Part shown: one piece after another, positions 16,950-26,712 of the stretch | How the letters are laid out: every line of letters begins with the position of its first letter | How positions within the stretch are numbered: position 1 is the stretch's first letter | Assembly: GCA_937132065.1 (NCBI GenBank) | Contig: CAKZNT010000013.1 | Location: 1 to 64,000 of the forward strand | Source of the DNA: an uncultured Loktanella sp. | GTDB lineage: Bacteria > Pseudomonadota > Alphaproteobacteria > Rhodobacterales > Rhodobacteraceae | Direction: 5' to 3' | DNA length: 64,000 nucleotides | The notes under the pieces: model-generated | Databases searched by the model: none | What the model saw: only the letters and a program-made list of their open reading frames with translations | Told to the model about the DNA's origin: nothing | Translations under genes and position numbers: made by a program

Positions 16950-18509
16950 TTACTTCACTGTGATGCGACCATCAGTGTAAGGAGAATAGTCGCCCTGCGC
17001 CGCCATGTATTCAGCGGTCACATCCGCAAGGTCAGGACCAAAATCATAGGCATTTGCAGCGTCGCGGAACATCTTGTAGCCGTCCCCGCCGTTGCGCACG
17101 TAGTTGTTAGACACAACGCCATAGGTCGCCGCCAGATCAATTGCAGCGCCACCGACCATCACATCCGAGATACGGCTGCCGACTTCTGCTGCGGGATCAA
17201 CCGTAAAGGTCATGCCTGCAACCTGCGGGAAACGACCCGCAACTTCTGCGATCTCGGAAACGCCGTTTTCTAGCGCCGCAACCATAACTTCGCCTGTGAC
17301 CTCGAATGTCGAAAGCGTGTTCTGGAATGGCAGCACAGTCAGCACTTCGCCCATCGTTACGTCACCCGCGTCAATCGACGCACGGATGCCGCCAGAGTTG
17401 GCAATCGCAATTGTCACGCCTTGGTCCGCGACACGGTCAAGCATCGCGTCAGCAATCAGGTTGCCCATCTCGCATTCCATCACGCGACACACATCGCGGT
17501 TGCCTTCGATTGCGGCGCTAGAGTTGGCTACAACGTTGTTGCGGATTTCATCAAGCGGTGTCGCAAGGTCGGCGATCCGTGCGACTGTATCCGCGTCTTC
17601 GGCAACTTCGCCATTGATCAGGATCGGCTCACCTGCGGCCTCAGTGATGTTGCCAGCGTCATCGAACGTCACATTCAATTCACCAAGGAATTTCCCGTAG
17701 GCATAGGCCTGAACAATCGCCGTGTCGCCAACCATTGTTGGATATGCGCCAATCGCATCCTCGTCAGAGCTCGACAGATATGTGTTCGAGTGGCCACCGA
17801 CGATCACGTCAACGCCAGTTGTGTTTGCCGCGACCTCTTGGTCAACAACATAGCCAGAGTGCGAGAGCACGATAATCTTGTTCACGCCCATTTCGGTCAG
17901 CGCGTCAACTTCGCCCTGCACCGCGTCAGATGGATCGGTGAAGATCACATTTTCACCAGGGCTTGCCAGTTCGTCGGTGTTTTGTGGCGTCAGGCCGATA
18001 AGGCCAATCTTTTCGCCGCCACGTTCGATCACAGTGGATTTCGCAAGCTTGCCTGCAAGGAGCGGTTCACCTGACACATCCGCGTTGGACATCAGGATCG
18101 GAAAGTTGATCGTATCCATGAAGCCCGCAAGAACCTCGGGGCCATCATCAAATTCATGGTTGCCCACGGTCATGCCGTCATAGCCCAGTTTGTTCATGAA
18201 CTCGGCCGCCATCGCGCCCTTGTAATAGGTATAGAACAACGTGCCTTGGAACTGGTCACCGCCATCCACAAGAATGGAGTTGTTGGAACGCGCGCGTGCT
18301 TCGGCAACAGCCGTGACAAGACGCGCAGTGCCGCCAAAGCACTTACCTTCGGTGTTGTCTTCCGCTGAACACGGAGAATCGTATTTGCTGATTGGCTCGA
18401 AACGCGCGTGGAAGTCATTGGTGTGCAGGATCGTCAACGTGTAGTCGGCGGATGCCGCAGTTGCCGTCAGCGCAAGTGCACAGGTTGAAGTCAGGATTCG
18501 TGAAAGCAT
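16950..18509 (-). CDS. Periplasmic 5'-nucleotidase / 2',3'-cyclic phosphodiesterase family
   Basis: A 519-residue exported metallophosphatase. A signal peptide (MLSRILTSTCALALTATAASA) precedes the calcineurin-like domain with HTNDFHARFEP, GDQFQGT, GNHEFDDGPE, SHSGYVVD and GGHSNT metal-binding motifs. The C-terminal 5'-nucleotidase domain shows NSGGIRASIDAGDVT and NNYVRNGGDGY. It likely releases phosphate from nucleotides in the periplasm. A PHO-box-like sequence lies about 93 bases upstream of the start, in agreement with phosphate-starvation control. Confidence 0.92.
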   Translation of the reverse strand: MLSRILTSTCALALTATAASADYTLTILHTNDFHARFEPISKYDSPCSAEDNTEGKCFGGTARLVTAVAEARARSNNSILVDGGDQFQGTLFYTYYKGAMAAEFMNKLGYDGMTVGNHEFDDGPEVLAGFMDTINFPILMSNADVSGEPLLAGKLAKSTVIERGGEKIGLIGLTPQNTDELASPGENVIFTDPSDAVQGEVDALTEMGVNKIIVLSHSGYVVDQEVAANTTGVDVIVGGHSNTYLSSSDEDAIGAYPTMVGDTAIVQAYAYGKFLGELNVTFDDAGNITEAAGEPILINGEVAEDADTVARIADLATPLDEIRNNVVANSSAAIEGNRDVCRVMECEMGNLIADAMLDRVADQGVTIAIANSGGIRASIDAGDVTMGEVLTVLPFQNTLSTFEVTGEVMVAALENGVSEIAEVAGRFPQVAGMTFTVDPAAEVGSRISDVMVGGAAIDLAATYGVVSNNYVRNGGDGYKMFRDAANAYDFGPDLADVTAEYMAAQGDYSPYTDGRITVK

Positions 18510-18601
18510 AGGAATAGTCCCCCTAGGTTAGATTGCCCGCAGCTTGGCGATGCCGTGTTGCGGAGTCAAATGCCGATCTGGAATTGCTCTATCCTTCCGT
18601 T

Positions 18602-18619
18602 ACGACAGGTTTGTGACAC
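18602..18619 (-). promoter_or_regulatory. Putative PHO box upstream of the 5'-nucleotidase
   Basis: On the minus strand the sequence is GTGTCACAAACCTGTCGT, which matches the PhoB consensus CTGTCATAAATCTGTCAT at 14 of 18 positions, including the two TGTC cores spaced 11 bases apart. It lies 93 bases before the nucleotidase start. Regulation by PhoB is inferred, not shown. Confidence 0.55.
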
Positions 18620-18663
18620 AGGGTCATCTTGACGTTACTTTATGCACGCGCCATGAACCGCCC

Positions 18664-18996
18664 ATGTTGATTTACAAAATATTTCGCGACGCCGAATGGG
18701 CGCACCTTGCCGACGCGGGCGTCACAAAAGGCGCGCCCATTGATCTGGCTGACGGCTATATCCATTTTTCGTCGGCCCAAACCGTTGAAAAGACTGCTGC
18801 ACTTTACTTTGCGGACATCAAAGACCTCGTTTTGGTCGCCGTCGAAGCCGACAATTTGGACGCCCTCAAATGGGAGCCCTCGCGTGGCGGGGAATTATTC
18901 CCGCATTTGTTCCGTGACCTGACCCTTGCGGATGTCGTTTGGTCGCGACCATTACCCATTGTGAATGGCGTTCATCAGTTTGGAGACCTTGCGTGA
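18664..18996 (+). CDS. DUF952 family protein
   Basis: A 110-residue protein of a widespread uncharacterised family ([35 protein letters not shown]). The ORF-track start is 40 codons early; ATG 18664 matches the family start. The stop overlaps the GTG start of pyrD by four bases, so the two are coupled. Biochemical function is unknown. Confidence 0.85.
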   Translation: MLIYKIFRDAEWAHLADAGVTKGAPIDLADGYIHFSSAQTVEKTAALYFADIKDLVLVAVEADNLDALKWEPSRGGELFPHLFRDLTLADVVWSRPLPIVNGVHQFGDLA

Positions 18997-20042
18997 GACT
19001 ACTTGAGAAAATCGGCGTGGCGGCAATGCGCCAACTTGATCCGGAACTTGCGCATGGCCTCGCCATACAAGCGCTCAACGCAGGGCTTGGCCCCAAAGCG
19101 GGTCCGCACACGTCAGAGCGGTTGCGCACGCAGGTGGCTGGGCTGGATCTCGCGAACCCTGTCGGGCTTGGAGCTGGTTTTGACAAAAACGCGACCGCCC
19201 TTCATGCGCTCAAAGGATGTGGTTTTGGGTTTCTCGAGGTCGGCGCGGCCACTCCGCGGCCCCAAGACGGCAATCCAAAACCCCGCCTGTTTCGCCTGAA
19301 AGAAGATCAGGCCGCGATCAATCGCTTTGGTTTCAACAATCAGGGCATGGACGTCATCGCCGCCCGCCTGTCGGCCCGCCCCAAAGGCGTCATCGGCCTG
19401 AACCTTGGCGCGAACAAAGATAGCGACGACCGCGCAGCCGACTTTGCCAAAGTGCTGACATCCTGTGGCGCGTATTTGGACTTTGCGACAGTGAATGTCT
19501 CATCACCCAACACCGAGAAATTGCGCGATCTACAAGGCAAGGATGCTCTTGCGGCCCTGCTCAACGGCGTAATGACGGCCAATGCCGCGCTTGAAAAACC
19601 CGTAAAGGTGTTCTTGAAAATTGCGCCCGACCTCGACGAGGCCGCACTTGATGACGTGGCCGAAGTCGCAGATGCATCGGGCATCGCCGCCATCATTGCC
19701 ACCAACACGACATTGGACCGCATCGGCCTGCACGGCCCACACGCGGCAGAAACTGGCGGGCTGTCGGGGCAGCCCCTGTTTGAAAAATCGACCCGTGTTT
19801 TGGCGCAATTGTCCACGCGCACCGCATTACCGATTATCGGGGTTGGCGGAGTTGGGTCAGCCGCACAGGCCTACGCCAAGATCAGGGCTGGTGCTAGCGC
19901 CGTGCAGCTATACACAGCGCTCGTTTACGGCGGCATTTCACTGGCCGACGATATCGTGCGGGGCTTGGAAGACCTTCTCGCCAAGGATGGGTTTGCCACG
20001 GTGGCAGACGCGGTTGGCACAGGTCGGAGCGACTACTTATGA
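18993..20042 (+). CDS. pyrD: Dihydroorotate dehydrogenase (quinone)
   Basis: A 349-residue class 2 DHODH, an FMN enzyme that oxidises dihydroorotate to orotate with quinone as acceptor at the inner membrane. The N-terminal helical extension ([25 protein letters not shown]) is the class 2 membrane-association region. [31 protein letters not shown] and [30 protein letters not shown] are core motifs. The start is GTG 18993, within GTGA overlapping DUF952. The 3' end overlaps arsC by four bases. Confidence 0.96.
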   Translation: MRLLEKIGVAAMRQLDPELAHGLAIQALNAGLGPKAGPHTSERLRTQVAGLDLANPVGLGAGFDKNATALHALKGCGFGFLEVGAATPRPQDGNPKPRLFRLKEDQAAINRFGFNNQGMDVIAARLSARPKGVIGLNLGANKDSDDRAADFAKVLTSCGAYLDFATVNVSSPNTEKLRDLQGKDALAALLNGVMTANAALEKPVKVFLKIAPDLDEAALDDVAEVADASGIAAIIATNTTLDRIGLHGPHAAETGGLSGQPLFEKSTRVLAQLSTRTALPIIGVGGVGSAAQAYAKIRAGASAVQLYTALVYGGISLADDIVRGLEDLLAKDGFATVADAVGTGRSDYL

Positions 20043-20365
20043 TCGAAATCTGGCATAACCCGCGCTGCTCCAAATCGCGCCAAACCCTCGCCCTGCTGCA
20101 AGACAGCGGTGTGGCCCATCATGTGCGCTTGTATCTCAAGGAACCACCTACAGATGTGGAACTCAAGGCGGCGCTAAAGGCGCTCGACGTGACTGCCGCA
20201 GATATTGTGCGTCGCTCCGAGGATTGTTTTGTCGATGGGGACGAGGACGCGTTGATTGCGCTCATGGTTGCCAACCCGATCCTGATCGAGCGCCCCATTG
20301 TCATTGCAGGCAGCCGCGCCGCAATCGGTCGCCCGCCCGAGGCCGTTTTGCCGCTCTTGGATTAA
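20039..20365 (+). CDS. arsC: Arsenate reductase (glutaredoxin-type) family
   Basis: A 108-residue thioredoxin-fold protein with the ArsC active-site block [15 protein letters not shown], the LKEPPT segment and a late [17 protein letters not shown] containing the expected arginine. It may reduce arsenate using glutathione/glutaredoxin, though genomic neighbours (pyrD, MATE exporter) give no ars operon. It overlaps pyrD by four bases and the convergent MATE gene by four. Confidence 0.85.
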   Translation: MIEIWHNPRCSKSRQTLALLQDSGVAHHVRLYLKEPPTDVELKAALKALDVTAADIVRRSEDCFVDGDEDALIALMVANPILIERPIVIAGSRAAIGRPPEAVLPLLD

Positions 20366-21669
20366 CGTGCTTCGGCCTCAAGTCCGGGATATTTAAGAGC
20401 AAGGGTGATCCCGCGCACGATAAAGCTGATCAGCAGCCCCATCCAAAGCCCGTGATTGCCAAACAGCGCCATGAGCGGAATGACGGCAGCAAAGTAAACG
20501 ACTGCCGAGATCACCATCATATTGCGCATGTCGCGGGTGCGTGTGGCGCCAATGAAAATTCCGTCAAACATCCATGACGCGACCCCGACAACCGGCGCGG
20601 CAATCATATAAGGCAAGTAATTTCGCGCGACCTCACGCACCTCGGGCGCTGTGGTCATAATGTCGATTATGCTTGAGCCAAACAGCGCGAACGCCGCCGC
20701 CAACCCCACACAGATCGCGAGCCCCCAGCCGCTTGTCAAAATCGCGCCGCGTCGCAAGCGCGCGATGTTCTTGGCGCCCAGCGCCTGCCCGACAAGGCTC
20801 TCCGCAGCCGCAGCAAACCCGTCCAGCGCATAGGCTGTCACATGCAGAAATTGCAGCAAGATTTGGTTTGCCGCAAGTTGCACATCTCCAAAATCTGCGC
20901 CCCAAAACAAAAAGCTGACGAAAATCGCCTGCAACAGGACCGAGCGCACAAGGATATCAGTGTTCACCACAGCCATCCGCGTTAGTCGCGCGCGATCGAA
21001 TACGCGCACCTTGTCGCGCCAAGCCGAGCCTGCGAATGCATCACGACAAAGCCATAGGCCAAGCGCAAGGCCACTCCATTCCGCAAGAAATGTAGCCCAT
21101 CCAACACCAGCCACGCCAAAGTCAAAGTGCAGCACAAATAGAATGTCCAGCCCGATGTTCGTGCCGTTCATGAGCACCTGCACTGCAAAGACGGCACGCG
21201 TGCGTTCTTGCGCGATAAGCCAGCCGATGATGCCGTAAAGGCCAATGGTTGCGGGGGCCGACCAGACACGGATGCCCATATAGCTGCGGGCGAGCGCCTC
21301 GACCTCTGCGCTGGCGGGGGATACCTTGAACGCCAGCCAGAACAGGGGTATTTGCCCCAAGATCATCAGCGCGCCAGCGGCAAACCCGATCAAGAGCGAG
21401 CGCGAGAGCAAAGCCGCGACCTCGTCTTGATCATTTGCACCTGTCGCCTGCGCGGTTAGCCCGGCCGTGCCCATGCGCAGGAACCCGAAAATCCAGTAAA
21501 ACGCAGTCAGAATAATCGCACCGATCCCGACAGCGCCAATCGGGGCCGCTTCGCCTAACTGGCCGACGACGCCTGTATCAACAACACCAAGGATCGGAAC
21601 CGTGGCATTGGACAGCACAATCGGGAGCGCAATCTGCAAGACCCGCTTGTGCGTCAGCGCATTAGCCAT
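20362..21669 (-). CDS. MATE family efflux transporter (DinF-like)
   Basis: A 435-residue membrane protein with about twelve hydrophobic segments and the MATE/DinF hallmarks ALPIVLSNATVPILGVVDTGVVG at the N-terminus and MGTAGLTAQATGA in the loop after. Family members export drugs or metabolites with Na+ or H+ antiport. The start overlaps the end of the upstream thioesterase gene by eight bases, so it belongs to the thioesterase transcript. Confidence 0.9.
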   Translation of the reverse strand: MANALTHKRVLQIALPIVLSNATVPILGVVDTGVVGQLGEAAPIGAVGIGAIILTAFYWIFGFLRMGTAGLTAQATGANDQDEVAALLSRSLLIGFAAGALMILGQIPLFWLAFKVSPASAEVEALARSYMGIRVWSAPATIGLYGIIGWLIAQERTRAVFAVQVLMNGTNIGLDILFVLHFDFGVAGVGWATFLAEWSGLALGLWLCRDAFAGSAWRDKVRVFDRARLTRMAVVNTDILVRSVLLQAIFVSFLFWGADFGDVQLAANQILLQFLHVTAYALDGFAAAAESLVGQALGAKNIARLRRGAILTSGWGLAICVGLAAAFALFGSSIIDIMTTAPEVREVARNYLPYMIAAPVVGVASWMFDGIFIGATRTRDMRNMMVISAVVYFAAVIPLMALFGNHGLWMGLLISFIVRGITLALKYPGLEAEAR

Positions 21670-22156
21670 CGCGTGACGGCATTAGAAAATGTCCCGTTGC
21701 TTGTGCAAACATGCGGGAACGATTGTCTTGCCAACCTTCGACATGCACCGAGGCATAGCGACGACCTGATCTGTTCACCCGCGCGCGCGCATATGCGTCA
21801 CGCGGCAGGCCAGAGCGCAGGTAATCAACAGTAAAGTCGATGGTCTTGGGAAGCAAAATTGCATTGCTATCATCAATGATCTTGCCCGCCTCCATGTCCT
21901 CCCAAGTCATCGCCCACGACAATTCAATGATTGCGGCGACCTCAAGGAAGGCTGCCGTGGCGCCCCCATGCAACGCTGGCAGCATCGGGTTTCCAATATT
22001 GCGCTCGGCATAGGGCATAACGGCAGTTAATTCGTCGCCGTGGCGTTCGAACACGATCCCGAGAAAACCGATATAGGGCACGCGCGACACCAGATTTTGC
22101 AAGGCCGCATCACGGCGTTGCTTGACGATCTGAACGGGTTCCGGACGCTTGGCCAT
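21662..22156 (-). CDS. PaaI-like hotdog thioesterase, copy 1
   Basis: A 164-residue hotdog-fold protein; ALHGGATAAFLEVAAIIEL is the catalytic helix block of PaaI-type thioesterases. The ORF track extends 40 codons upstream; I use ATG 22156, which overlaps the upstream thioesterase stop by one base (TAATG). It hydrolyses a CoA thioester, substrate unknown. The paired copy upstream is only distantly alike, so a heteromeric enzyme or two specificities are both possible. Confidence 0.85.
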   Translation of the reverse strand: MAKRPEPVQIVKQRRDAALQNLVSRVPYIGFLGIVFERHGDELTAVMPYAERNIGNPMLPALHGGATAAFLEVAAIIELSWAMTWEDMEAGKIIDDSNAILLPKTIDFTVDYLRSGLPRDAYARARVNRSGRRYASVHVEGWQDNRSRMFAQATGHFLMPSRDG

Positions 22157-22599
22157 TATTGCGACCCTCCCTTGCTGATCGTGAATGCGCCGGTTGCGGT
22201 TGCGACCGGCCGGTCGGTGTCTTCGTCGGTCGCGGTTGCCCGTATAAACGCAACAGAGCGGGTCACATGATAACACTCCGCAGTCGCGGTGATCGTCTGT
22301 CCCGGCTTTGCAGAGCGCATGTAGTCGATGCGCAGATCAATCGTTGCTGTGCCCATCGGACCGCTTGGATGCGCCATCACAGCAGCACCCGAACATGTAT
22401 CCATCAAGGCCGATACGGCCCCACCATGAATCACCCCAGTTTCAGGGTCACCAATCAGCCGTTCATCATAGCCCATCGTGATAGTCGCACGCCCGTCACC
22501 GATTTGGGTCACCTGCATACCAAGCTCGCGCGCATGTGGAATAGCCTCGATAAACTTGCGTGCAATTAGCTCTTGGCGGGCCTTGGTTTCGTCAGACAT
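22156..22599 (-). CDS. PaaI-like hotdog thioesterase, copy 2
   Basis: A 147-residue hotdog thioesterase with [20 protein letters not shown] and [19 protein letters not shown], typical of PaaI. ATG 22599 follows GGAG; the longer ORF-track start is not needed. It is the first gene of a three-gene minus-strand run (two thioesterases, MATE) and is divergent from the mntX-like gene, sharing a 98-base promoter region. Confidence 0.87.
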   Translation of the reverse strand: MSDETKARQELIARKFIEAIPHARELGMQVTQIGDGRATITMGYDERLIGDPETGVIHGGAVSALMDTCSGAAVMAHPSGPMGTATIDLRIDYMRSAKPGQTITATAECYHVTRSVAFIRATATDEDTDRPVATATGAFTISKGGSQ

Positions 22600-22666
22600 A
22601 GATTGCTCCAAATATTTGGGCCAACTTGCCACTTGCCCCGCGAACTGCAAGTGCTATATCTGCAAT

Positions 22667-22681
22667 TGAGAATTATTCGCA
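22667..22681 (+). promoter_or_regulatory. Fur/Mur-like operator before mntX
   Basis: TGAGAATTATTCGCA fits the 7-1-7 Fur-family consensus TGATAATNATTATCA at 12 of 14 informative positions. It lies 17 bases upstream of the mntX-like start. In roseobacters the Fur homologue Mur controls manganese uptake, so Mn-dependent repression is the natural reading; binding is inferred. Confidence 0.65.
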
Positions 22682-22697
22682 TTAAGGCAGTATCACC

Positions 22698-23837
22698 ATG
22701 GACGCGTCCACAAACATGACATCCGACAGCCCTATCAGGCGGCTCGGCCCTTTCCGGCCAAAGCGGTTGTTTATCGCATTGATCGTGCTTGCGCTTGCAA
22801 TTGCGCCAGGGACTTTGGGTGCGTTGACCCGCAGCCTGATGATCGACGCTTACACACAGGTATCTGTCTTTGTGGCTGCAACGTTCCTGTTGTTTTACGG
22901 CGCGGAACGGGTGTTCAAGTTTGATATCGGAGACGCGCTGCGCAATGCAAAAGGCTGGCAAGTGCCCCTCGCCTCCCTTCTAGGCGCAACGCCTGGATGT
23001 GGGGGCGCGGTGATCGTTGTCGCGGCTTACTCCTCTGGCAATGTCGGATTTGGCGCGGTTGTGGCGGCGCTCACGGCGACAATGGGCGATGCGGCCTTCT
23101 TGTTGATCGCGACCCGCCCCGATGCAGCCCTTGTTGTGTTGCCCCTCTCGCTCGCCGTTGGGGTGCTGTCAGGCTATATCGTCGACAGGTTCTCGAAGGC
23201 TGACTTTCAATCGGATGCAAAGGGCGACTGCGAACTTGCCCCGCTCGTCGGGCGCACCCGCAAGCGCGACCTGCTCGCACTTGCAATCGCGATTCCAGGC
23301 TTGGTGATTGGTATCACCCAGCTTACGGGCGCGGATGTCTACGAGGTCTGGGGGCAATTGCCGATCTATGTCGGGATTTCTGGCGTTGCGGTCAGCCTTA
23401 CCATTTGGTCCGTGTCCACGGTGCAAGCGATGACCAACACCAAAGACAGCCCCGTAACACGCATGGCCGAAGAAACCGCGTTCATCACAATCTGGGTGCT
23501 CGGTGCTTATTTGGGCTATGACTACATTGTAGAGTTTGGCGGATTTGACCTCGAGTCCCTGTTCAAAACCTATGGGCCAATCCTCCCGTTGATGGGTGTG
23601 TTGATTGGCCTGATCCCGGGGTGCGGACCGCAGGTCTTGGTGACAACGCTCTACATTAACGGACTTGTGCCCTTCGCTGCCCTCATGGGGAATGCTGTTT
23701 CCAACGATGGTGACGCCCTCTTTCCGGCGATTGCGCTGAACCCGAAAGCCGCGGTCTGGGCCACGATCTATTCGACGGTTCCAGCGATCATTCTGGCTTA
23801 CGGGTTTTACCTGTTTGCACCGAACTTCATGAACTAA
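22698..23837 (+). CDS. mntX: Putative manganese transporter (MntX-type, 10-TM permease family)
   Basis: A 379-residue polytopic membrane protein with about ten hydrophobic segments in two halves, each containing a Pro-Gly-Cys-Gly motif (GATPGCGGAVIV near residue 95; GLIPGCGPQVLV near residue 310), which suggests an internal duplication. The family is called putative 10TM heavy-metal exporter (ArsP_2-like) in domain databases; in roseobacters a homologue was described as a Mn importer, MntX. The Fur/Mur-like box upstream supports a manganese role. Direction of transport cannot be read from sequence. Confidence 0.75.
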   Translation: MDASTNMTSDSPIRRLGPFRPKRLFIALIVLALAIAPGTLGALTRSLMIDAYTQVSVFVAATFLLFYGAERVFKFDIGDALRNAKGWQVPLASLLGATPGCGGAVIVVAAYSSGNVGFGAVVAALTATMGDAAFLLIATRPDAALVVLPLSLAVGVLSGYIVDRFSKADFQSDAKGDCELAPLVGRTRKRDLLALAIAIPGLVIGITQLTGADVYEVWGQLPIYVGISGVAVSLTIWSVSTVQAMTNTKDSPVTRMAEETAFITIWVLGAYLGYDYIVEFGGFDLESLFKTYGPILPLMGVLIGLIPGCGPQVLVTTLYINGLVPFAALMGNAVSNDGDALFPAIALNPKAAVWATIYSTVPAIILAYGFYLFAPNFMN

Positions 23838-23892
23838 TGCGCATTGCTCCTTGGCCCCTGCCACGCTAGGTTGAGAGGACGAGGAGCCCGCC

Positions 23893-24267
23893 ATGACCGA
23901 TATCCGCCTGTCATTCAAAGAGATGTGCGCCAAATTTGACGTCACACCGCGCACGCTGCGCTACTATGAATACATCGAGTTGCTTCATCCCGAAAAAGAA
24001 GGACGGTCGCGGTTTTATGGCTCGCGCGAGCTTGCGCGGATGACACTGATCTTGCGAGGGCGTCGGTTCGGATTCTCACTTGAAGACATTCGACAATGGC
24101 TTTTGATCTACGAAAACGAGGGAAATGAAGCCCAGATGACGCAATGGGTCACCCTTGCTGACAAACAAATTGTCGAATTGGTCGAGCAGCAAAAGCAATT
24201 GCAAGAGACTCTGGCAGAGCTAACCGCATTGCGCGACCTGACAACAAAGCAACTTAACGAAAACTAA
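23893..24267 (+). CDS. MerR family transcriptional regulator, copy 1
   Basis: A 124-residue MerR-type regulator: N-terminal winged HTH with CAKFDVTPRTLRYYEYIELL and the RGRRFGFSLEDIRQWL helix, followed by a C-terminal coiled-coil dimerisation helix (about residues 80-124). No cysteine effector site is present, so it is not a metal-sensing type. A close paralogue follows at 24496, and both precede the beta-oxidation genes. Confidence 0.85.
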   Translation: MTDIRLSFKEMCAKFDVTPRTLRYYEYIELLHPEKEGRSRFYGSRELARMTLILRGRRFGFSLEDIRQWLLIYENEGNEAQMTQWVTLADKQIVELVEQQKQLQETLAELTALRDLTTKQLNEN

Positions 24268-24408
24268 AATCTCCCCAAAACCCTTATTTTACGGGGAAAA
24301 ACGGGAAAAACTTGTCATATTTGGGCAAGCGTAATTTTGCGAACATTGCGTATGACCCTGCGTCACCTTTGCTTACCTTTCGTCAGCCAAAAAATGACGC
24401 CACGTATC

Positions 24409-24425
24409 ATTACGTTAACGTCAAT
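24409..24425. promoter_or_regulatory. Palindrome upstream of second MerR gene
   Basis: ACGTTAACGT (24412-24421) is a perfect 10-bp palindrome in the 228-base gap between the two MerR genes, about 75 bases before the second start. It is similar in style to sites I recall for MerR-type regulators of acyl-CoA catabolism (LiuR); that comparison is from memory. The remainder of the gap shows no gene; the 64-aa ORF at 24312 overlaps the MerR start and is rejected. Confidence 0.45.
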
Positions 24426-24495
24426 TTGTCTTGTATGGTGATAACTGAACTCGCAAGTGCTTGGGATCACGCCACGCATGAATGGGAAACAAGTT

Positions 24496-24882
24496 ATGAC
24501 GACTGAAACAATGAACATCCGCGATATGTGCGCCGCATTTGATGTGACGCCACGCACGCTGCGCTTTTACGAGGCCAAGGAATTGCTATTTCCGGTGCGT
24601 GAAGGACAGCGCCGCCTGTTCACCAAGCGCGACCGCGCACGACTGAAGCTGATCCTGCGCGGCAAGCGCTTCGGGTTCAGCTTGGAAGAAATCCGCCAGC
24701 TGCTCGACCTTTATCACATGGACGACAGCCAGCTGACCCAGCTCTCCAAGACCCTCACTCTTGCCGAGCGTCACCTTGCCGATATGGAAGCCCAGAAAGT
24801 TGAACTGGACGAAGCTATTGGCGAGTTAAAAGGCCAAATGAAATGGGCGACCGACAAGCTCGCCTCACTTGAGGCCCGCTAG
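24496..24882 (+). CDS. MerR family transcriptional regulator, copy 2
   Basis: A 128-residue paralogue of copy 1, sharing DVTPRTLRFYEAKELL and LKLILRGKRFGFSLEEIRQLL, then a coiled coil to the C-terminus. ATG 24496 is preferred over ATG 24457 and 24478 because the conserved domain begins right after it and GGGA lies upstream. It stands 45 bases before the acyl-CoA dehydrogenase gene, so it is the likely local regulator of the fatty-acid genes, perhaps sensing an acyl-CoA. Confidence 0.87.
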   Translation: MTTETMNIRDMCAAFDVTPRTLRFYEAKELLFPVREGQRRLFTKRDRARLKLILRGKRFGFSLEEIRQLLDLYHMDDSQLTQLSKTLTLAERHLADMEAQKVELDEAIGELKGQMKWATDKLASLEAR

Positions 24883-24927
24883 CCCCCTCGCCCACCGTTA
24901 ACCAATCTCACAAGAAAGAGCCAACGC

Positions 24928-26706
24928 ATGCCGATCTACAACGCCCCCGCAAAAGACCTGCAATTTGTTCTGCACAATCTTCTGAAAGTATCCGAGCAAG
25001 ATATCGAGGGATACGCCGACCTTGAAGCTGACTTTACCGGTGCGGTCATCGAGGAAGCAGGCAAGATCGCAACAAACGTTTTGGCCCCGCTCAATGCCGT
25101 TGGCGACAAAGAGGGCTGCGTGCTTGAGAACGGTGTCGTGCGCACGCCAAAGGGTTTTCAAGAAGCTTTCGACCAGATGCGCGATGGCGGATGGACTGCG
25201 CTTGACTGTGATCCGGCTTACGGCGGCCAAGGCTTGCCCTATGTGATGAACACTGCGGCGCAGGAACCGTTTGTGTCCTCCAACATGGCGTTCAACATGT
25301 ATCAAGGGCTAACCCATGGCGCATACTCCGCGATTAACGTGCACGGCTCCGACGAGCTAAAGGAAAAGTTTCTGCCCAAGATGGTCACATGTGAATGGAC
25401 CGGCACGATGAACCTGACCGAGCCGCACTGTGGCACGGATCTGGGCTTGATGCGCACGAAGGCCGTGCCGCAAGAGAACGGCACATACAAGATTTCTGGC
25501 CAGAAGATTTTCATCTCGGCTGGTGATCACGACATGGCTGACAACATCATCCACCTCGTTCTGGCCAAAATTCCAGGTGGGCCTGACGGGATCAAAGGGG
25601 TGTCTCTCTTTATCGTGCCAAAGTTCATCGTCAATGAGGACGGCTCGCTTGGGGACCGCAACGGCGTTTCGGTTGGCAAAATCGAAGAAAAGATGGGCAT
25701 CCACGGCAATTCGACCTGTGTGATGGATTACGACGATGCTGAAGGTTACCTTTTGGGCACAGAGCACAAAGGTATGCGCGCCATGTTCGTTATGATGAAC
25801 GAAGCGCGCCTTGGCGTCGGACTGCAAGGCTACGCACAGGCGGAAGCGGCTTACCAAAACGCGGTTGCCTATGCCAACGACCGACTGCAAGGGCGCGCTG
25901 TTACGGGTGTCGAAAATCCCGATGGGCCTGCCGATCCACTGATCGTTCACCCAGACATCCGCCGCAACCTGATGGAACAAAAGTCGTTCATTGAAGGGGC
26001 GCGTGCGCTGACACTTTGGGGTGCGAACCTGATTGACCGCGCGCACCGTAACAAGGACGCGGACGCCGATGGCCTCGTGTCTCTGCTAACGCCTGTCATC
26101 AAGGGTTTTCAAACCGACAAAGGCTTTGAATATGCCGTTGCAGCCCAGCAAGTGTTCGGTGGCCACGGTTATATCGAAGAAACAGGCGTGTCCCAATTCG
26201 CGCGCGATGCGCGGATCGCGATGATCTATGAGGGCGCGAATGGCGTGCAGGCGCTTGACCTCGTGGGGCGCAAGCTGGCGCAGGACGGCGGCAAGCACGT
26301 CATGGCGTTCTTTGAAATGATCAAGACATTCATCAAAGAAAATGAAGGCAATGAGGCGCTCAAGGCCGACTTCCTTGACCCGCTGAAAGCAGCATCAAAG
26401 GATCTGCAGGCCGCGGGTATGTATTTCATGCAAAACGGCATGACGAACCCGAACAATGCGCTGTCAGGGTCTTATGACTTCATGCACATGATGGGGCATG
26501 TTTGCCTTGGCTTGATGTGGGCAAAAATGGGCAAAGCCGCGATGGAAGCTCTTGAGGCTGGCGCCGACGACAAGGCATTTTATGAAACCAAGATTGCCAC
26601 AGGCCGTTATTACATGGCGCGCCAATTGCCAACAACGGCGATGCATCTGGCGCGGATCAATACGGGCGCGGATACGGTGATGGCCCTCGACGCTGATCAG
26701 TTCTAA
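24928..26706 (+). CDS. Acyl-CoA dehydrogenase with C-terminal extension
   Basis: A 592-residue FAD enzyme catalysing the first step of beta-oxidation. Visible blocks are [19 protein letters not shown] (FAD/substrate binding), [21 protein letters not shown] and [19 protein letters not shown], whose Glu is the likely catalytic base. It is longer than the ~380-residue classical enzymes because of the extra N-terminal and C-terminal regions found in the DUF-extended bacterial group. First structural gene of the locus. Confidence 0.92.
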   Translation: MPIYNAPAKDLQFVLHNLLKVSEQDIEGYADLEADFTGAVIEEAGKIATNVLAPLNAVGDKEGCVLENGVVRTPKGFQEAFDQMRDGGWTALDCDPAYGGQGLPYVMNTAAQEPFVSSNMAFNMYQGLTHGAYSAINVHGSDELKEKFLPKMVTCEWTGTMNLTEPHCGTDLGLMRTKAVPQENGTYKISGQKIFISAGDHDMADNIIHLVLAKIPGGPDGIKGVSLFIVPKFIVNEDGSLGDRNGVSVGKIEEKMGIHGNSTCVMDYDDAEGYLLGTEHKGMRAMFVMMNEARLGVGLQGYAQAEAAYQNAVAYANDRLQGRAVTGVENPDGPADPLIVHPDIRRNLMEQKSFIEGARALTLWGANLIDRAHRNKDADADGLVSLLTPVIKGFQTDKGFEYAVAAQQVFGGHGYIEETGVSQFARDARIAMIYEGANGVQALDLVGRKLAQDGGKHVMAFFEMIKTFIKENEGNEALKADFLDPLKAASKDLQAAGMYFMQNGMTNPNNALSGSYDFMHMMGHVCLGLMWAKMGKAAMEALEAGADDKAFYETKIATGRYYMARQLPTTAMHLARINTGADTVMALDADQF

Positions 26707-26712
26707 GCCCAT

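Noticed and set aside
23169-23954. 261-aa ORF antisense to mntX
   Set aside because: Runs across mntX and the MerR gene in antisense; no domain is recognisable.
24268-24310. TCCCC...GGGGA hairpin after the first MerR gene as terminator
   Set aside because: Weak stem and an A-run rather than a T-run on the coding strand.
24312-24506. 64-aa ORF between the MerR genes
   Set aside because: Overlaps the second MerR start, no ribosome site, no domain; the interval is more likely regulatory.
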